Shown here: positions 33,431 through 44,545 of the stretch, piece by piece
How positions within the stretch are numbered: position 1 is the stretch's first letter
Layout: every line of letters begins with the position of its first letter
NCBI RefSeq assembly: GCF_021730395.1
Contig: NC_069368.1
Span: 60,331,501 to 60,395,500, forward strand
Source of the DNA: Mercenaria mercenaria
Lineage: Eukaryota; Mollusca; Bivalvia; Venerida; Veneridae
DNA: 64,000 nucleotides
Reading direction: 5' to 3'
Program-made: the position numbers and the translations under genes
The notes under the pieces: model-generated
What the model saw: the letters and a program-made list of their open reading frames with translations, nothing else
The model's database searches: none
What the model was told of the DNA's origin: nothing

Positions 33431-33662
33431 TAATGTAGAAACAGTAAGACAGTAAGTGTATAGGTAAGAGTTGATAATATATGCAAATGAAAATATATGT
33501 TGTTGAAAACTCCTATATTTTGCCTCAAAACTATCCAAAAACTCCTATATTTCTTGTGAAAATATTCCTATATTCTTCCTATATTTTGGAGAAGACCTGG
33601 TTGACAGCCTGCGACAATGATTTTTTTTCAAGAGCAAATCACTAAATGAAATGTATTATTTC

Positions 33663-34430
33663 GATTCTAATACATTACCAAGGATTTTAAAGTACATCCT
33701 TGACTATATTCATTAAATATTTGCCTGTTTGCCGTTGGTTTCTTTTCCAGCGCGCCACTGAGCAGTTTGACGTTATGACATAATAATTATGACATCAGAA
33801 AAATGATTTGTTGTATAATAACACACAGTTTTCAGCCTTCTTTGTTTAATAGGAAAAGGAATTGGGTTTTGTTAGAATGAGTATTTTTTATCAAAGTAAA
33901 TAAAAGGGTGTGTTTTTAATAATATAACAAAAAACAACATCCAGCATGGCAGTCTTATAGTTATAATCCAGTGCAGATTTTATCAGAACATTTGTTGCTT
34001 CATTTTTATCAAGGTGAAGAATGTGGTCACATATTAACAAATTTCACCAAGACATCTACAACTATTGTAAGTCCGAGAGTTTCCTTCTTGATAGCAATGT
34101 CTCTGTCCATATCCTCCTGTGGGGAGCTGATTACAGTGCTTGGTTAATGATGAAGCTGCTGGTATCAAAGTCTTAAAGGAAATTATCATTTACGTTAGGT
34201 AAGTTTTCCATTACTTTTCTTTTAGTTATATTGCTACAGAATATCCCTAGAGGGATCAGTATGAAACTTGGCAATTGTTATATTGAGCAATTAAACCAGT
34301 GGGCAGTTGGCTTTCAGCATGAACTTTGAGCCAGTTTTGGCTATGATTATGATTAATACAAGGGTTTCAACTTTTAAATTTAAACTGCCTGGATAAAATT
34401 GAAAAAACTTTATAATATATTGATAAATTA
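33663..34430. other. Non-coding, no feature recognised
   Basis: No gene or clear repeat seen. Confidence 0.4.
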
Positions 34431-34431
34431 T

Positions 34432-34771
34432 TATGTCTCCCACCACACAGTGGTGTGGGAGACATATTGATTTACTCCAGTCTGTGTTTGTGTCTGTCAC
34501 AAAGCTTGTCCGCACTCTTAAGTCGAACATTTCTCATCTGATCTTCACCAAACTTGAACAAAATGTGTTTGACCATAAGACCTCGGCCAAGTTCGATAAC
34601 TAGCCAAATCCGCCTAGGCACTTTGGAATTATGGCCCTTGAATTACTGATTGAGTCCACTCGTCCAAACCGTCTAACTGGGTCCATTCATCTAAGCCATC
34701 TGGAGAAACTAGACATTTTTCATAGGGGCAGTTGTGGGAGACATGCCCTTTTCTCAACAGCATCTCTAGTT
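34432..34771 (+). mobile_element. Short hairpin-ended element (ATGTCTCCCAC type)
   Basis: It opens with a perfect 11-bp stem ATGTCTCCCAC / GTGGGAGACAT (34433-34464) and has cttcaccaaacttgaac and attatggcccttgaattact text. Near its end GTGGGAGACATG recurs (34734-34745), followed by CATCTCTAGTT (34761-34771). Confidence 0.7.
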
Positions 34772-35640
34772 CCATCTTTAATTTTAGTATTTGGGTTTTA
34801 TATTTTAACAGGTATGTCAAGGATGGGAAAAACGTTATTGGATTATTAAAACTGGTTTCTCTGGTAGTCTGAACTGCAGCACCCATAGTTTCTACAGTTA
34901 TGTCCCTTCTGGAGTGTTTACACCAAATGGGAAGTAAGTACCCAACTGTTACATGTGAAGGAGTCCTACAGTCTGAACAAAAACCCTATTGAGCTTAAAC
35001 CTCAACATGTGACCTTGACCTTCTGAGTTAGGGATCTAGGTGTTGCACATGCCACAATGTCTCGTTATAGGGAACATTAGTTTCAAGTAATATTAAAATC
35101 AGTTGTAGATAAAAGTTATGGGCCAGCTAGGTTTTGCATTTGACACATTGTTTCATTACGGGATACATTTTTGCCAAGTGATATTAAAGATCCTTTAACA
35201 AGGACAGAGTTATGGACCGGATAGGAAAAAAACCTATTTCCTTTCACTTTGAGAGTGACCTTGACCTTCCGGCTAGGGGTATGGGTGTTATGCATGACAT
35301 TTGAATTCCTGCCTGCTTTTCAGCAATTGAAATTCTCCATCAACAACTTACTTCAATTTAGGTTTCTGACAGGAAAAGTATATCTACAACATCACATGTT
35401 TATAATTCTTGATGTGACTTGTGTTCTGTTCTAGTCACCAGTAGTTTAAGGGCAGTAAAATAACCCTCTCACAATCTGAAAGAAATTTTTCTTTTAATTT
35501 AAGTGAAAATATGAGATGAAATATTTATGCTGAGGAGATCTGTTTGTAAGAGTTTTATGTTCAGTGTTTCAGTGTAGCTCTTGTTCTTATTTTGACTGCA
35601 AGAATAGGCAACTGATGTCTATTGTTGTCATGTCTGGAGC
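34772..35640. other. Repeat-derived non-coding sequence
   Basis: 34975-35330 holds about two and a half degenerate units (gaccttgaccttctgagtta, cattacgggatacattttt) like the cores of the hairpin-ended elements, without ends. The rest has no feature. Confidence 0.4.
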
Positions 35641-35649
35641 TAAATTGTT

Positions 35650-35735
35650 GTTCCGGTAGTATGGTGGTAACACGCTTCATTTTGAATCCATAGGTCCAGG
35701 ATTTGGATCCTGATTCAGGCACCAGATATTTCTGA
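35650..35735 (+). repeat. Possible decayed tRNA-like SINE head
   Basis: ggtagtatggtggtaacacg resembles a box A region and ggatttggatcctg a worn box B about 35 bp on. No conserved tail was found. Confidence 0.3.
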
Positions 35736-35824
35736 AAACTTCTGAATGTCTTCCACACACCTAAGACACCAGCACTTGTACATCCCAGGAAAGAGGGCAC
35801 TGCATACATCAGTGCTCTACACAG

Positions 35825-35944
35825 GGTATGTGAAGGAACCAGGCTCAGTCACATGTAGCTAATGGGTATGAGAAGGAACCAGGCTCAGTCACATGTAGCT
35901 AAGGGTATGTGAAGGAACCAGGCTTGGTCACATGTAGCTAAGTT
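35825..35944 (+). repeat. Three tandem copies of a 39-40 bp unit
   Basis: Units read gtatgtgaaggaaccaggct then cagtcacatgtagctaa, nearly identical. Confidence 0.85.
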
Positions 35945-36517
35945 AGGTAAGTCTGAAATGCCTGTATCTAAAATTTCTCTGGCTCACTGTTCTGGGAGCT
36001 TTGTCTTGCTCCGCCCCGAGCTTTCTGTATCTGCACTGTTAAAGATGGACAAGTGCCTCCCTTTGTACTACAGATCAAGTTGGTGAAGGTATACCAAGAG
36101 TTTCTTGAGAAGCTGTTTAAAGATTTTTCTATTATTAGCTCTAGTTGTCCATACCTTGAGTCAAGAGGAAACATCTGAATAACACTCAGGATGAAACACT
36201 ACAATCCATCAAGTGGTTCAAGAGAAGGTTGTTAGATCATTTCTACTTTCAGTGCTATCAGCCCCTAAAAGGGGTCACTGTAAAATCATTCATGTTTGTG
36301 GGATTTTAATATTTTTGGCACAGATGTTTCCCATAATGAGACAACCTGTAGTGCACAACACCCAAGCCCCTAGTTCAAAGATCAAGTTCACACTCAAAGG
36401 ATTTTTTCCCTTTCAAGTATGTAACGTAGGTTATAAAAAAATTGACCAAATATTTCCCCAGGTATTACAAATCAGTGACCATTTCCATTCAAATGAAGCA
36501 GTGTGGGGAATGCTTTC

Positions 36518-37304
36518 TTAGCTCACCTGAGCACAAAGTGCTCATGGTGAGCTATTGTGATCACGCTGTGTCCGTCGTCCGTCGTGCATGCCTCCGTCAG
36601 TCAAGTTGTCCGTCCGTCGTCAATATTTGTGTTTTTACGACATCTTTTCAAAAACCAATGAATAGATTTTGATGAAACTCAGCCTTTGATGTTCCTTGGG
36701 TGATCCTCTACCAAAGCTGTTCAAACGGTTCTGCTTGGTTGCACATAGGGGCTGCCAGAGCTAAAAATAGAAGAAACTTCAAATGACATCTCCTCCTTAA
36801 CTGATGGTTCGATTTTGAAATAATTTCACATAAATAGTCTTTATGTCACCCTCTACCAAGATTGTTCAGATTATTTTGATTCGTCAAAAAACATGGCCGC
36901 CAAAGGGCGTGGCCACTTTTCTCTGTATGTATATAGTGGAAACTTCAAAAATCTTCTTGTGCGAAACTGCTAGCCCGATTTTAAAATAATTTTGAACAAA
37001 TGGTTCTTGTCTCTACCAAAATTGTTCAAATTATTCCGATGCATCAAAAAACATGGCTGCCAAGGGGTGTGGTTACTTTTCTTCTCTGAATCGATAATAG
37101 CTAGAGCCTTAATATTTAGCATGTGATATCAGATTTGTAATGTCTACTGTAATTGTTCAGATTATTGCCCTAGGTTCAAAAGTGTGTGTGTGACATTATA
37201 CAGTATATAGATTAACATAGAAGAAACCTAACTCTGTACTAACACAAACTCACTTGTAGCCTTGTACACAGGTAAGCGCTTTAGGGTCAATCACCCTCTT
37301 GTTT
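36518..37304 (+). mobile_element. Hairpin-ended element (AGCTCACC/GAGCAC type)
   Basis: It opens TTAGCTCACCTGAGCAC AAA GTGCTCATGGTGAGCT, then gtccgtcgtccgtcgtg. About three diverged units of roughly 130-150 bp follow (ctctaccaaaattgttcaaa, ttattccgatgcatcaaaaa). The end is GGGT CAATC ACCC plus TCTTGTTT (37284-37304). Confidence 0.8.
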
Positions 37305-37739
37305 CAGAAGTAGTTTCTTATTGTTGTTTTTTGTAATTAATATGTTCTTTCTAGCAAATATTTATGAGCTATATTTTCATTGAATGACATTTAATTCCAG
37401 CATAATCAATATCTTATTAATTTCTACAGGTAAATGAAACTATTGGTATTTTTCCTGAACAAGAAAAGCAATGGCACGTCAGAAATTTACAATGCAGGAG
37501 ACAAGAACAGTAGCAACAAGTATTAGAGCAAAGAAACAAAAAAATAAGTTTCAAAAAGAGAGGTATTTGTATCAGAAAACTTCCAGACTACATCATTTTA
37601 TAAACCAGTGCTGCGCCAAATTTGAAATAATTTCAATGGGCAGCAATGTCCTTATTGATTGTGAGGTCAGTGTGACGAAGGTCAAGATTACAGTCACTCT
37701 GAACCTCACTTAATCTTAAGGTTTCTTAGTCAAAGGTCA

Positions 37740-37949
37740 TACTGTGAAATCATTAATATTCGCAGGGGACTAGTTTTCGTGGATTTCATGGTTGAGTCAA
37801 TCCACGAAATTTAATCCCAACAAACAAGTAAAATTCCCATTTATTTTATGTTCAAAAGTTGAAATCCACAAATTCATAGCCCCACGAAATTGTTGTTTGG
37901 ACCAAAACCACAAAAATACATGCCCATGAAATTAAATGATTTTACAGTA
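37740..37949. mobile_element. MITE with long inverted ends and TA duplication
   Basis: Left end TACTGTGAAATCATTAATAT and right end, reversed, TACTGTAAAATCATTTAATT match over about 45 bp, including ttttcgtgg / tttttgtgg. It is flanked by TA on each side, the target site of Tc1/mariner-type elements. About 208 bp, no coding. Confidence 0.8.
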
Positions 37950-38129
37950 GTCACTGTCGTGTATGGGGAGATCATTTGTGTTCAGAGACCACTTGCCCCT
38001 CCCCTTAGCTGGTCTCTTAATGCATGTTGTGTGTGTGTGTTTGGGTTTAGCATCTATTTCAACAATGTTTCAGTCATATAAATGATGGTGTCTACTTGCA
38101 GCAGTGAGCACAATGCCCAACTTTATAGT

Positions 38130-38338
38130 GTATCATGCCGTAAACATGTGACATGATACCCCACCCAGTCACATTATACTGACACCGGGCTGAACTATTT
38201 TAGCACTATCCTCGTAATGCCAAGTGCCAAATGAGGAAGCTACTAGTACCTTTTTAGCATCTTTGTTATGATGCGGCCAGTGATATAACCCACAACCTCC
38301 CGCACTTGAAGAGGGCACTAGGCTACCGAGGTGGTCTA
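38130..38338 (-). repeat. Decayed SINE with tRNA-like head, minus strand
   Basis: Minus strand 38335-38255 reads cggtagcctagtg, agtgcgggaggttgtgggtt, a worn tRNA with A and B box positions. The body runs on with cactatcctcgtaatgcc and cccacccagtcacattatac (plus strand). Confidence 0.5.
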
Positions 38339-39097
38339 ATGCAAGTTGTACTGTATTATATGATAGTGATGTGACCTCAGTTTACTAGATCACAATTTAG
38401 TGTCCTCTAAATAACCTCAGATTTCTTTGACCTATGAACCTTAATTAACTTTGAAAATACACATTGCTAAGACCTATTTTACTATGCACAGCAGTGCTCT
38501 AGTTACCTAGTCTGTTACTTGTTTGTGCTGTGAAACATGTGTATGGCCATTATGACCATGTTATATTGATAGATGTGGGTTTAATGTGTTTTTCTATCAG
38601 CTAAAGAAAAATATTAATGTAGAAATTATATAACTATTTATGTTTATATATATTTTTATAGTTACTTATTTTTGTGGTATTTAGAGTAATAAAGTCAGAA
38701 CTTAATGACAGCAAAGAGGGGACAACATATGAAAGAAGTATTGAGCTGAAGGAGTCTGGAGAAACCATGTGATGTTCCATCCATACAGTCATCCAGTTTA
38801 TACAGAGTAGGCCTGTAGCAGATACTCAAAATGAAGAGGAAGGAATGGTAACTATGAATATAGAGAAAAAAATTTGAATGACTTTTCATGAACTGCTTGA
38901 TGGATCTTCATCAAACTTTGTTTGTAGCGTCATTGTATGGTCCGATGCAAGATCTGTTAAAATTGGGGCACTTAGACCTTTTAGGGGCACTAGAACAAAA
39001 GATAGAAGAAGCATCTAAATGACTTCTTCTCATAGATCGCTTGATTGATCTTCAGACTTGGTTCATAGCATGATTATAAGGTAATCTCTTCATTTTT

Positions 39098-41132
39098 TTA
39101 GCTCACCTGTCACAAAGTGACAAGGTGAGCTTTTGTGATCGCGCGGTGTCCGTCGTCCGTGCGTGCGTGCGTCCGTGCGTGCGTCCGTAAACTTTTGCTT
39201 GTGACCACTCTAGAGGTCACATTTTTCATGGGATCTTTATGAAAGTTGGTCAGAATGTTCAACTTGATGATATCTAGGTCAAGTTTGAAACTGGGTCACG
39301 TGCCGTCAAAAACTAGGTCAGTAGGTCTAAAAATAGAAAAACCTTGTGACCTCTCTAGAGGCCATAATTTTCAATGGATCTTCATGAAAATTGGTCAGAA
39401 TGTTCATCTTGATGATATCTAGGTCAAGTTCGAAACTGGGTCACATGCGGTCAAAAACTAGGTCAGTAGGTCTAAAAATAGAAAAACCTTGTGACCTCTC
39501 TAGAGGCCATATATTTCACAAGATCTTCATGAAAGTTGGTCAGAACGTTCACCTTGATGATATCTAGGTCAAGTTTGATACTGGGTCACGTGCCCTCAAA
39601 AACTAGGTTAGTAGGTCAAATAATAGAAAAACCTTGTGACCTCTCTAAAGGCCATATTTTTCATGGGATCTGTATGAAAGTTGGTCTGAATGTTCATCTT
39701 GATGATATCTAGATCAAGTTTGAAACTGGGTCACGTGCCATCAAAAACTAGGTCAGTAGGTCTAAAAATAGAAAAACCTTGTGACCTTTCTAGAGGCCAT
39801 ATATTTCACAAGATCTTCATGAAAATTGGTCAGAACGTTCACCTTGATGATATCTAGGTCAAGTTCGAAACTGGGTCACGTGCCATCAAAAACTAGGTCA
39901 GTAGGTCAAATAATAGAAAAACCTTGTGACCTCTCTAAAGGCCATATTTTTCATGGGATCTGTATGAAAGTTTGTCTGAATGTTCATCTTGATGATATCA
40001 AGGTCAAGTTCGAAACTTGGTCACGTGTGGTCAAAAACTAGGTCAGTAGGTCTAAAAATAGAAAAACCTTGTGACCTCTCTAGAGGCCATGTATTTCATG
40101 AAATCTTCATGAAAATTTGTCAGAATGTTCACCTTGATGATATCTAAGTCAAGTTTGAAAGTGGGTCACGTGCCATCAAAAACTAGGTCAGTAGGTTAAA
40201 TAATAGAAAAACCTTGTGACCTAACTAGAGGCCATATTTTCCATGGGATCTGTATGAAAGTTGGTCTGAATGTTCATCTTGATGATATCTAGGTCAAGTT
40301 TGAAAGTGGGTCACGTGCCTTCAAAAACTAGGTCAGTAGGTCAAATAATAGAAAAACCTTGTGACCTCTCTAAAGGCCATATTTTTAAATGGATCTTCAT
40401 GAAAGTTGGTCTAAATGTTCATCTTGATGATATCTAGATCAAGTTCAAAACAGGGTCATGTGCGGTCAAAAACTAGGTCAGTAGGTCTAAAAATAGAAAA
40501 ACCTTGTGACCTCTCTAGAGGCCATACTTGTGAATGGATCTCCATAAAAATTGGTCAGAATGTTCACCTTGATGATATCTCGGTCAAGTTTGAAAGTGGG
40601 TCACGTTCCATCAAAAAGTAGGTCAGTAGGTCAAATAATGAAAAAACGTTGTGACCTCTCTAGAGGCCATATTTTTGGTCTGAATGTTTATCTTGATGAT
40701 ATCTAGGTGAAGTTTGAAACTGGGTCAACTGCGATCAAAAACTAGGTCAGTAGGTCTTGAAATAGAAAAACCTTGTGACCTCTCTAGAGGCCATACCCTT
40801 GAATGGATCTTCATGAAAATTGGTCAGAATGTTCACCTTGATGATATCTATGTCAAGTTTGAAACTGGGTCACGTGCCTTAAAAAACTAGGTCAATAGGT
40901 CAAATAATAGAAAAACATTGTGACCTCTCTAGAGACCATATTTTTCAATGGATCTTCATGAAAATTGGTCAGAATTTTTATCTTGATAATATCTAGGTCA
41001 AGTTCAAAACTGGGTCACATGAGCACAAAAACTAGGTCACTATGTCAAATAATAGAAAAAACGACGTCATACTCAAAACTTTGTCATGTGGGAAGAGGTG
41101 AGCGATTCAGGACCATCATGGTCCTCTTGTTT
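39098..41132 (+). mobile_element. Hairpin-ended element with thirteen 145-bp units
   Basis: It opens TTAGCTCACCT, GTCAC AAA GTGAC, AAGGTGAGCT, then gtccgtcgtccgtgcgtgcg. The phrase accttgtgacctctctagag recurs at 39341, 39486, 39631, 39776, 39921, 40066, 40211, 40356 and 40501 and on, an exact 145-bp step. Two unit types, gtctaaaaatag and gtcaaataatag, mostly alternate. It ends GGACC ATCAT GGTCC plus TCTTGTTT (41110-41132). Open frames within it are repeat artefacts. Confidence 0.9.
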
Positions 41133-41311
41133 ACAAAAGAGAGCACACAGGCAACTAGCCCTAAAGATAGAAAAACACTGACACAACTTCTCATGAATGG
41201 CTTGATGGATCTTCATCAAACTTAATCTGTTGCATCATTTTAAGATCTTCTCTCAGATTCACTGGAGCTAATAAAAAAAACCCCTTCAAACCTTTACGTT
41301 GCTAAATCCCT

Positions 41312-41477
41312 AAAATGGACTGGTCTATCATTCAATTTGGGCAGTTCCATTTGTTATTCGAAGGGGTGTTCACAGAAAATTCACAGAGCAGACAAAGAAT
41401 AGACTGCCCGGACGTGCAGGCTGATCTTGGGCTGCACTGGTCGTAAAGGCGGAATCCCTTGCCGCCACCATTGTTAA
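41312..41477 (+). mobile_element. MITE with internal hairpin, copy 2 of 3
   Basis: Shares aaggggtgttcacag, cgtgcaggctgatcttgg, ctgcactggtcgtaaaggc and cccttgccgcca with 25703-25890. Confidence 0.6.
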
Positions 41478-42914
41478 ATGACTTTTTCTCTTGAACCACT
41501 TGACAGATCTTCATCTAACTTTGTCTGGAGCATCATTGGCATTTGTAGCATCATCATGTGGCTTTTTCCCAATATTCCAAATGGGGGGGCACTTGGTCAC
41601 TTAGAGCTAAAAGTAGAAAAACCTTTAAATAACTTCTTCTCATGAACAGCTTGATAGATCTTCATCAAACTTAGTATCACTAATATAAGGTCTTCTTCCA
41701 ATTTTGTTCAAAAGGTTGCTCTTGGACCCTTGTAGGGACCACTAAAGCTCATAAACTGCTTATGGATCTTCACCAAACATGGTCTGTAACATCATTGTAA
41801 GGTCCTCTGCCAGATCTGTTAAAATTGGGACACTTGGCACTAAAACACCTTTTAGGGGTGCATAAGAGTTAAAAATAGCAAAACCTGTAATGACTTCTCA
41901 TTTATTACTTGATGGTTCAAACTTTGTCTGTTGCATCGTTGTAAGGTCATCTCTGAAATTTAATGCGTTGGTGCACTCGGCCCTCCCCCCCCCCCCCCCC
42001 CCCTACGAGTTAAAAACAAGAAAATGTGTTAACAACTTCTGCTCATGAACCACTTCATGGTTCTTCATCAAACTTGGTCTGTAAGCAAAACTCTAAGGTC
42101 CTTTCTTCATTTTGTTCAAATTGGGGACATTTTGGACTGCTTCAGCTGGGCTGGATAATACATTTTTATACACCTGGCTCTCTCTAATTTGAGCAATTTT
42201 TACCCAGTGTTCACCAAACTTTGTTAGAATGTTAATAGACATACAGTCAGTAACCAGCAAGATCATCAAAGTAGCTGTGGAGTAATGGCTCTTGAATTAC
42301 TCAAATTGACAGTATCGGCTACATAAGTATTTTACTTAAAAATAAACCAAGTATATATATATATATGTTTCTCTACAAGAACCAAGCCAATTTTGAAATT
42401 GATTATCTGTAGAGTAATGTCCCTTGAATTAGTTAAAAATGGCAGTTTCAGCTCGATAAATTATTGAATTATCTGAACCATTAATGGTATGTAACTATAA
42501 AATCTAGGTACATAATGAGTAAAATCTACTACTATTTTGTCTTATTACACTGAATGAAAATGTAGTAATCACATTTGATGTTAATTGGTTTCAGAGAGAA
42601 CAAGTCACATTATAGAGATAAGTGCCAGGAGGGAAGAGGAAACTTTCAACTGATATATTCATCAAACTGAAAATCGGCAACAAGGCTGTAGGCATTATCT
42701 AAATAACATATCTAACAATCTTGTTTAACTGAGAAGTACCAGTAACAGAAGCTTTATAATGGTTCATCACCTTCCTGGAAATCAATGTTTTAACAGGCTA
42801 CAGTGTTCAGTCTGTCTTACATTTGCACTAAAAGCTGTCAGTTTAGTGGAAATGTGTATGGATTTATTGATGTGAAAGATCTCATAAACAGGAGTGTCTT
42901 GCGCTGCATATTTT

Positions 42915-43012
42915 AGGTGAATAGTTTTCTAATGAAGCTCACAATGCTGTGGCTGATGCCTCCATTTTACAACAATTGTTAAAGCAATGTCTAGATGAAT
43001 TGCAGGAAAGGT
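42915..43012 (+). pseudogene. Remnant of a DEDDh exonuclease domain
   Basis: A short frame reads FSNEAHNAVADASILQQLLK then QCLDELQERCRSL. EAHNAVADA matches the Exo III motif (H-x4-D) at the end of DnaQ-like 3'-5' exonuclease domains, and ILQQLL matches the closing helix. A stop lies just upstream and the hairpin-ended element at 43021 cuts it off. No other exonuclease motif was found nearby. It is either a last exon of a host gene or a transposon-borne fragment. Confidence 0.35.
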
Positions 43013-43020
43013 GTAGGTCA

Positions 43021-44336
43021 TTATACCCCCACCAAACATGTTTGAGGGGGGTATATAGGAGTCAGTTTTGTCGCGTCCCGTCGCGTCCCGAAATCTATTA
43101 TCTCAGTTATTACCAAATGGATTTGATTCAAACTTAAAATACATGTTCCACCTTATCACCGACATCATCTGACACAAGGTACATAACTCTTGACACCAAG
43201 TTTTCATGAATTATGTCCCCTTTTACTTAGAATTTAAGGTTACTTTTGTTGTATTTTCACTATATCTCAGTTATTACTAAATGGATTTGATTCAAACTTA
43301 AAATAGATGTTCCACCTCATCACCCTCATCATGTGACATAAGGTGCATAACTCTGACACCATTTTTGTTATGAATTATGCCCCTTTTTACTTAGAATTTA
43401 AGGTTGATTTTGATGTATTTTCACTATATCTCAGTTACTACTGAAAGGATTTGATTCAAACTTAAAATAGATGTTCCACCTCATCACCCACATCATGTGC
43501 TCACATCATGTGACACAAGGTGCATAACTCTGACACCAAGTTTTCATGAATTATGTCCCCTTTTACTTAGAATTTAAGGTTAATTTTGTTGTATTTTCAT
43601 TATATCTCAGTTATTACTAAATGGATTTGATTCAAACTTAAAATAGTTGTTCCACCTCATCACCCAGATGATGTGACATAAGGTGCTTAACTCTGACATA
43701 AATTTTTTATGAATTATGTCCCCTTTTACTTTAAATTTAAGGTTGACTTTGATGTATTTTCACTATATCTCAATTATTACAAAATGGATTTGATTCAAAC
43801 TTAAAATAGATGTTCCACCACATCACCCACATCATGTGACACAAGGTGCATAACTCTGACACTATTTTTCTTGAATTGTGTCCCCTTTTACCTAGAATTT
43901 AAGGTTAATTTTGATGTATTTTCACTATATCTCATTCTGATTGGCTTAGAGCCAAAGGGAAGTAACCTTTTTTTAACCTTTGTACTGAGTTTCTTCCCCT
44001 TAAATTCCAGGAATTAGTCTATTTTTAGAAATCCTATTTTTAGATTTTCAATATTTTAGGTATTTTTCTAACTTTTTTATTATAAGTCCTATGTAAAAAG
44101 TAAAAACATTTTTCCGTGGTAACATGGGTCGGTAAGACACCTTTTTGTATTCACTTTTAGTGTATCTCTAATATTAGAGATTTAATATATTTACTAGTAT
44201 TATACTAGTATTACTTATATGTGGAAGCCCAGGATGAAGTACTCCAAAGTATTTTTAAGATTCCTTATGGTTGCCATTCTTCTGTGACAAGACCGTATGG
44301 TGGGGGTATGAGTCACTCCTGTGACAGTTCTAGTTT
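43021..44336 (+). mobile_element. Hairpin-ended element (TATACCCCC type), about five 164-bp units
   Basis: It opens ATACCCCC AC CAAAC AT GTTTG AG GGGGGTAT and has units (aaatggatttgattcaaact, cctcatcacccacatcatgt, aattatgtccccttttactt) at about 43117, 43281, 43445, 43621 and 43783. A non-repetitive stretch follows, then the hairpin TCAC TCCT GTGA and CAGTTCTAGTTT (44313-44336). Confidence 0.8.
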
Positions 44337-44545
44337 TTATCAGTGCTGTTTATTCAAAATGTTCAAGCTTAACAGGAGAAAAATTGAAACTTGCTTCCAT
44401 TAGTTTACAAAGATTTGAATTTAAAAATTATACCCAGATGATACAATTTTAAGGGAAAGGAACATCTAAACACATGGGTAATTGACCAGAATCATCTCTC
44501 TTTGTATTATTAAGGACATTGACTCATTTAATAAAACATTATTTT

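Larger units (their letters stand above)
28774..33611 (+). mobile_element. hAT-type DNA transposon, whole in outline but decayed
   Basis: Perfect 12-bp terminal inverted repeats CAGGCTGTCAAC (28774-28785) and GTTGACAGCCTG (33600-33611) are flanked by a 6-bp duplication CGACAA (28768-28773 and 33612-33617). Subterminal CCTATATT boxes lie at both ends. A broken transposase gene with BED finger and hAT catalytic blocks fills 32409-33430. About 2.9 kb of the interior (29396-32270) is later insertions of hairpin-ended elements. It is not mobile by itself: the transposase has stops and frame changes and lacks its C-terminal part. Confidence 0.85.
28655..33662. mobile_element. Palindromic MITE split by a hAT transposon
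   Basis: Left of the hAT, 28655-28773 has aataatatatcacatttagt and aaaatcattg, then gttcagatgcg ... cgcatctgaac around a central stem. Right of it, 33612-33662 has caatgatttt and aatcactaaatgaaatg...attatt, the reverse complement of the left end. Without the hAT and one copy of its duplication the two parts form a roughly 165-bp hairpin MITE. So the MITE was there first. Confidence 0.75.
38870..42150 (+). repeat. Tandem-core repeat interrupted by a nested element and a MITE
   Basis: Units of about 130-150 bp (cttctcatgaacagcttgat, ggatcttcatcaaacttggt, gtagcatcattgtaaggtcc, cttttaggggcactag) run at 38870-39097 and resume at 41133-42150. The hairpin-ended element 39098-41132 lies between them, and a MITE copy sits at 41312-41477. 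A poly-C run is at 41985-42002. Confidence 0.65.

Noticed and set aside
37437-37713. Small gene with basic N-terminus (ARQKFTMQETRTVATS)
   Set aside because: No family likeness, no convincing splice pattern downstream, and it runs into a MITE; composition alone is not enough.
39826-41225. Repeated ORFs reading LMISRSSSKLGHV
   Set aside because: They come from the 145-bp non-coding units; no start context, no family match, and unit length is not a multiple of 3.
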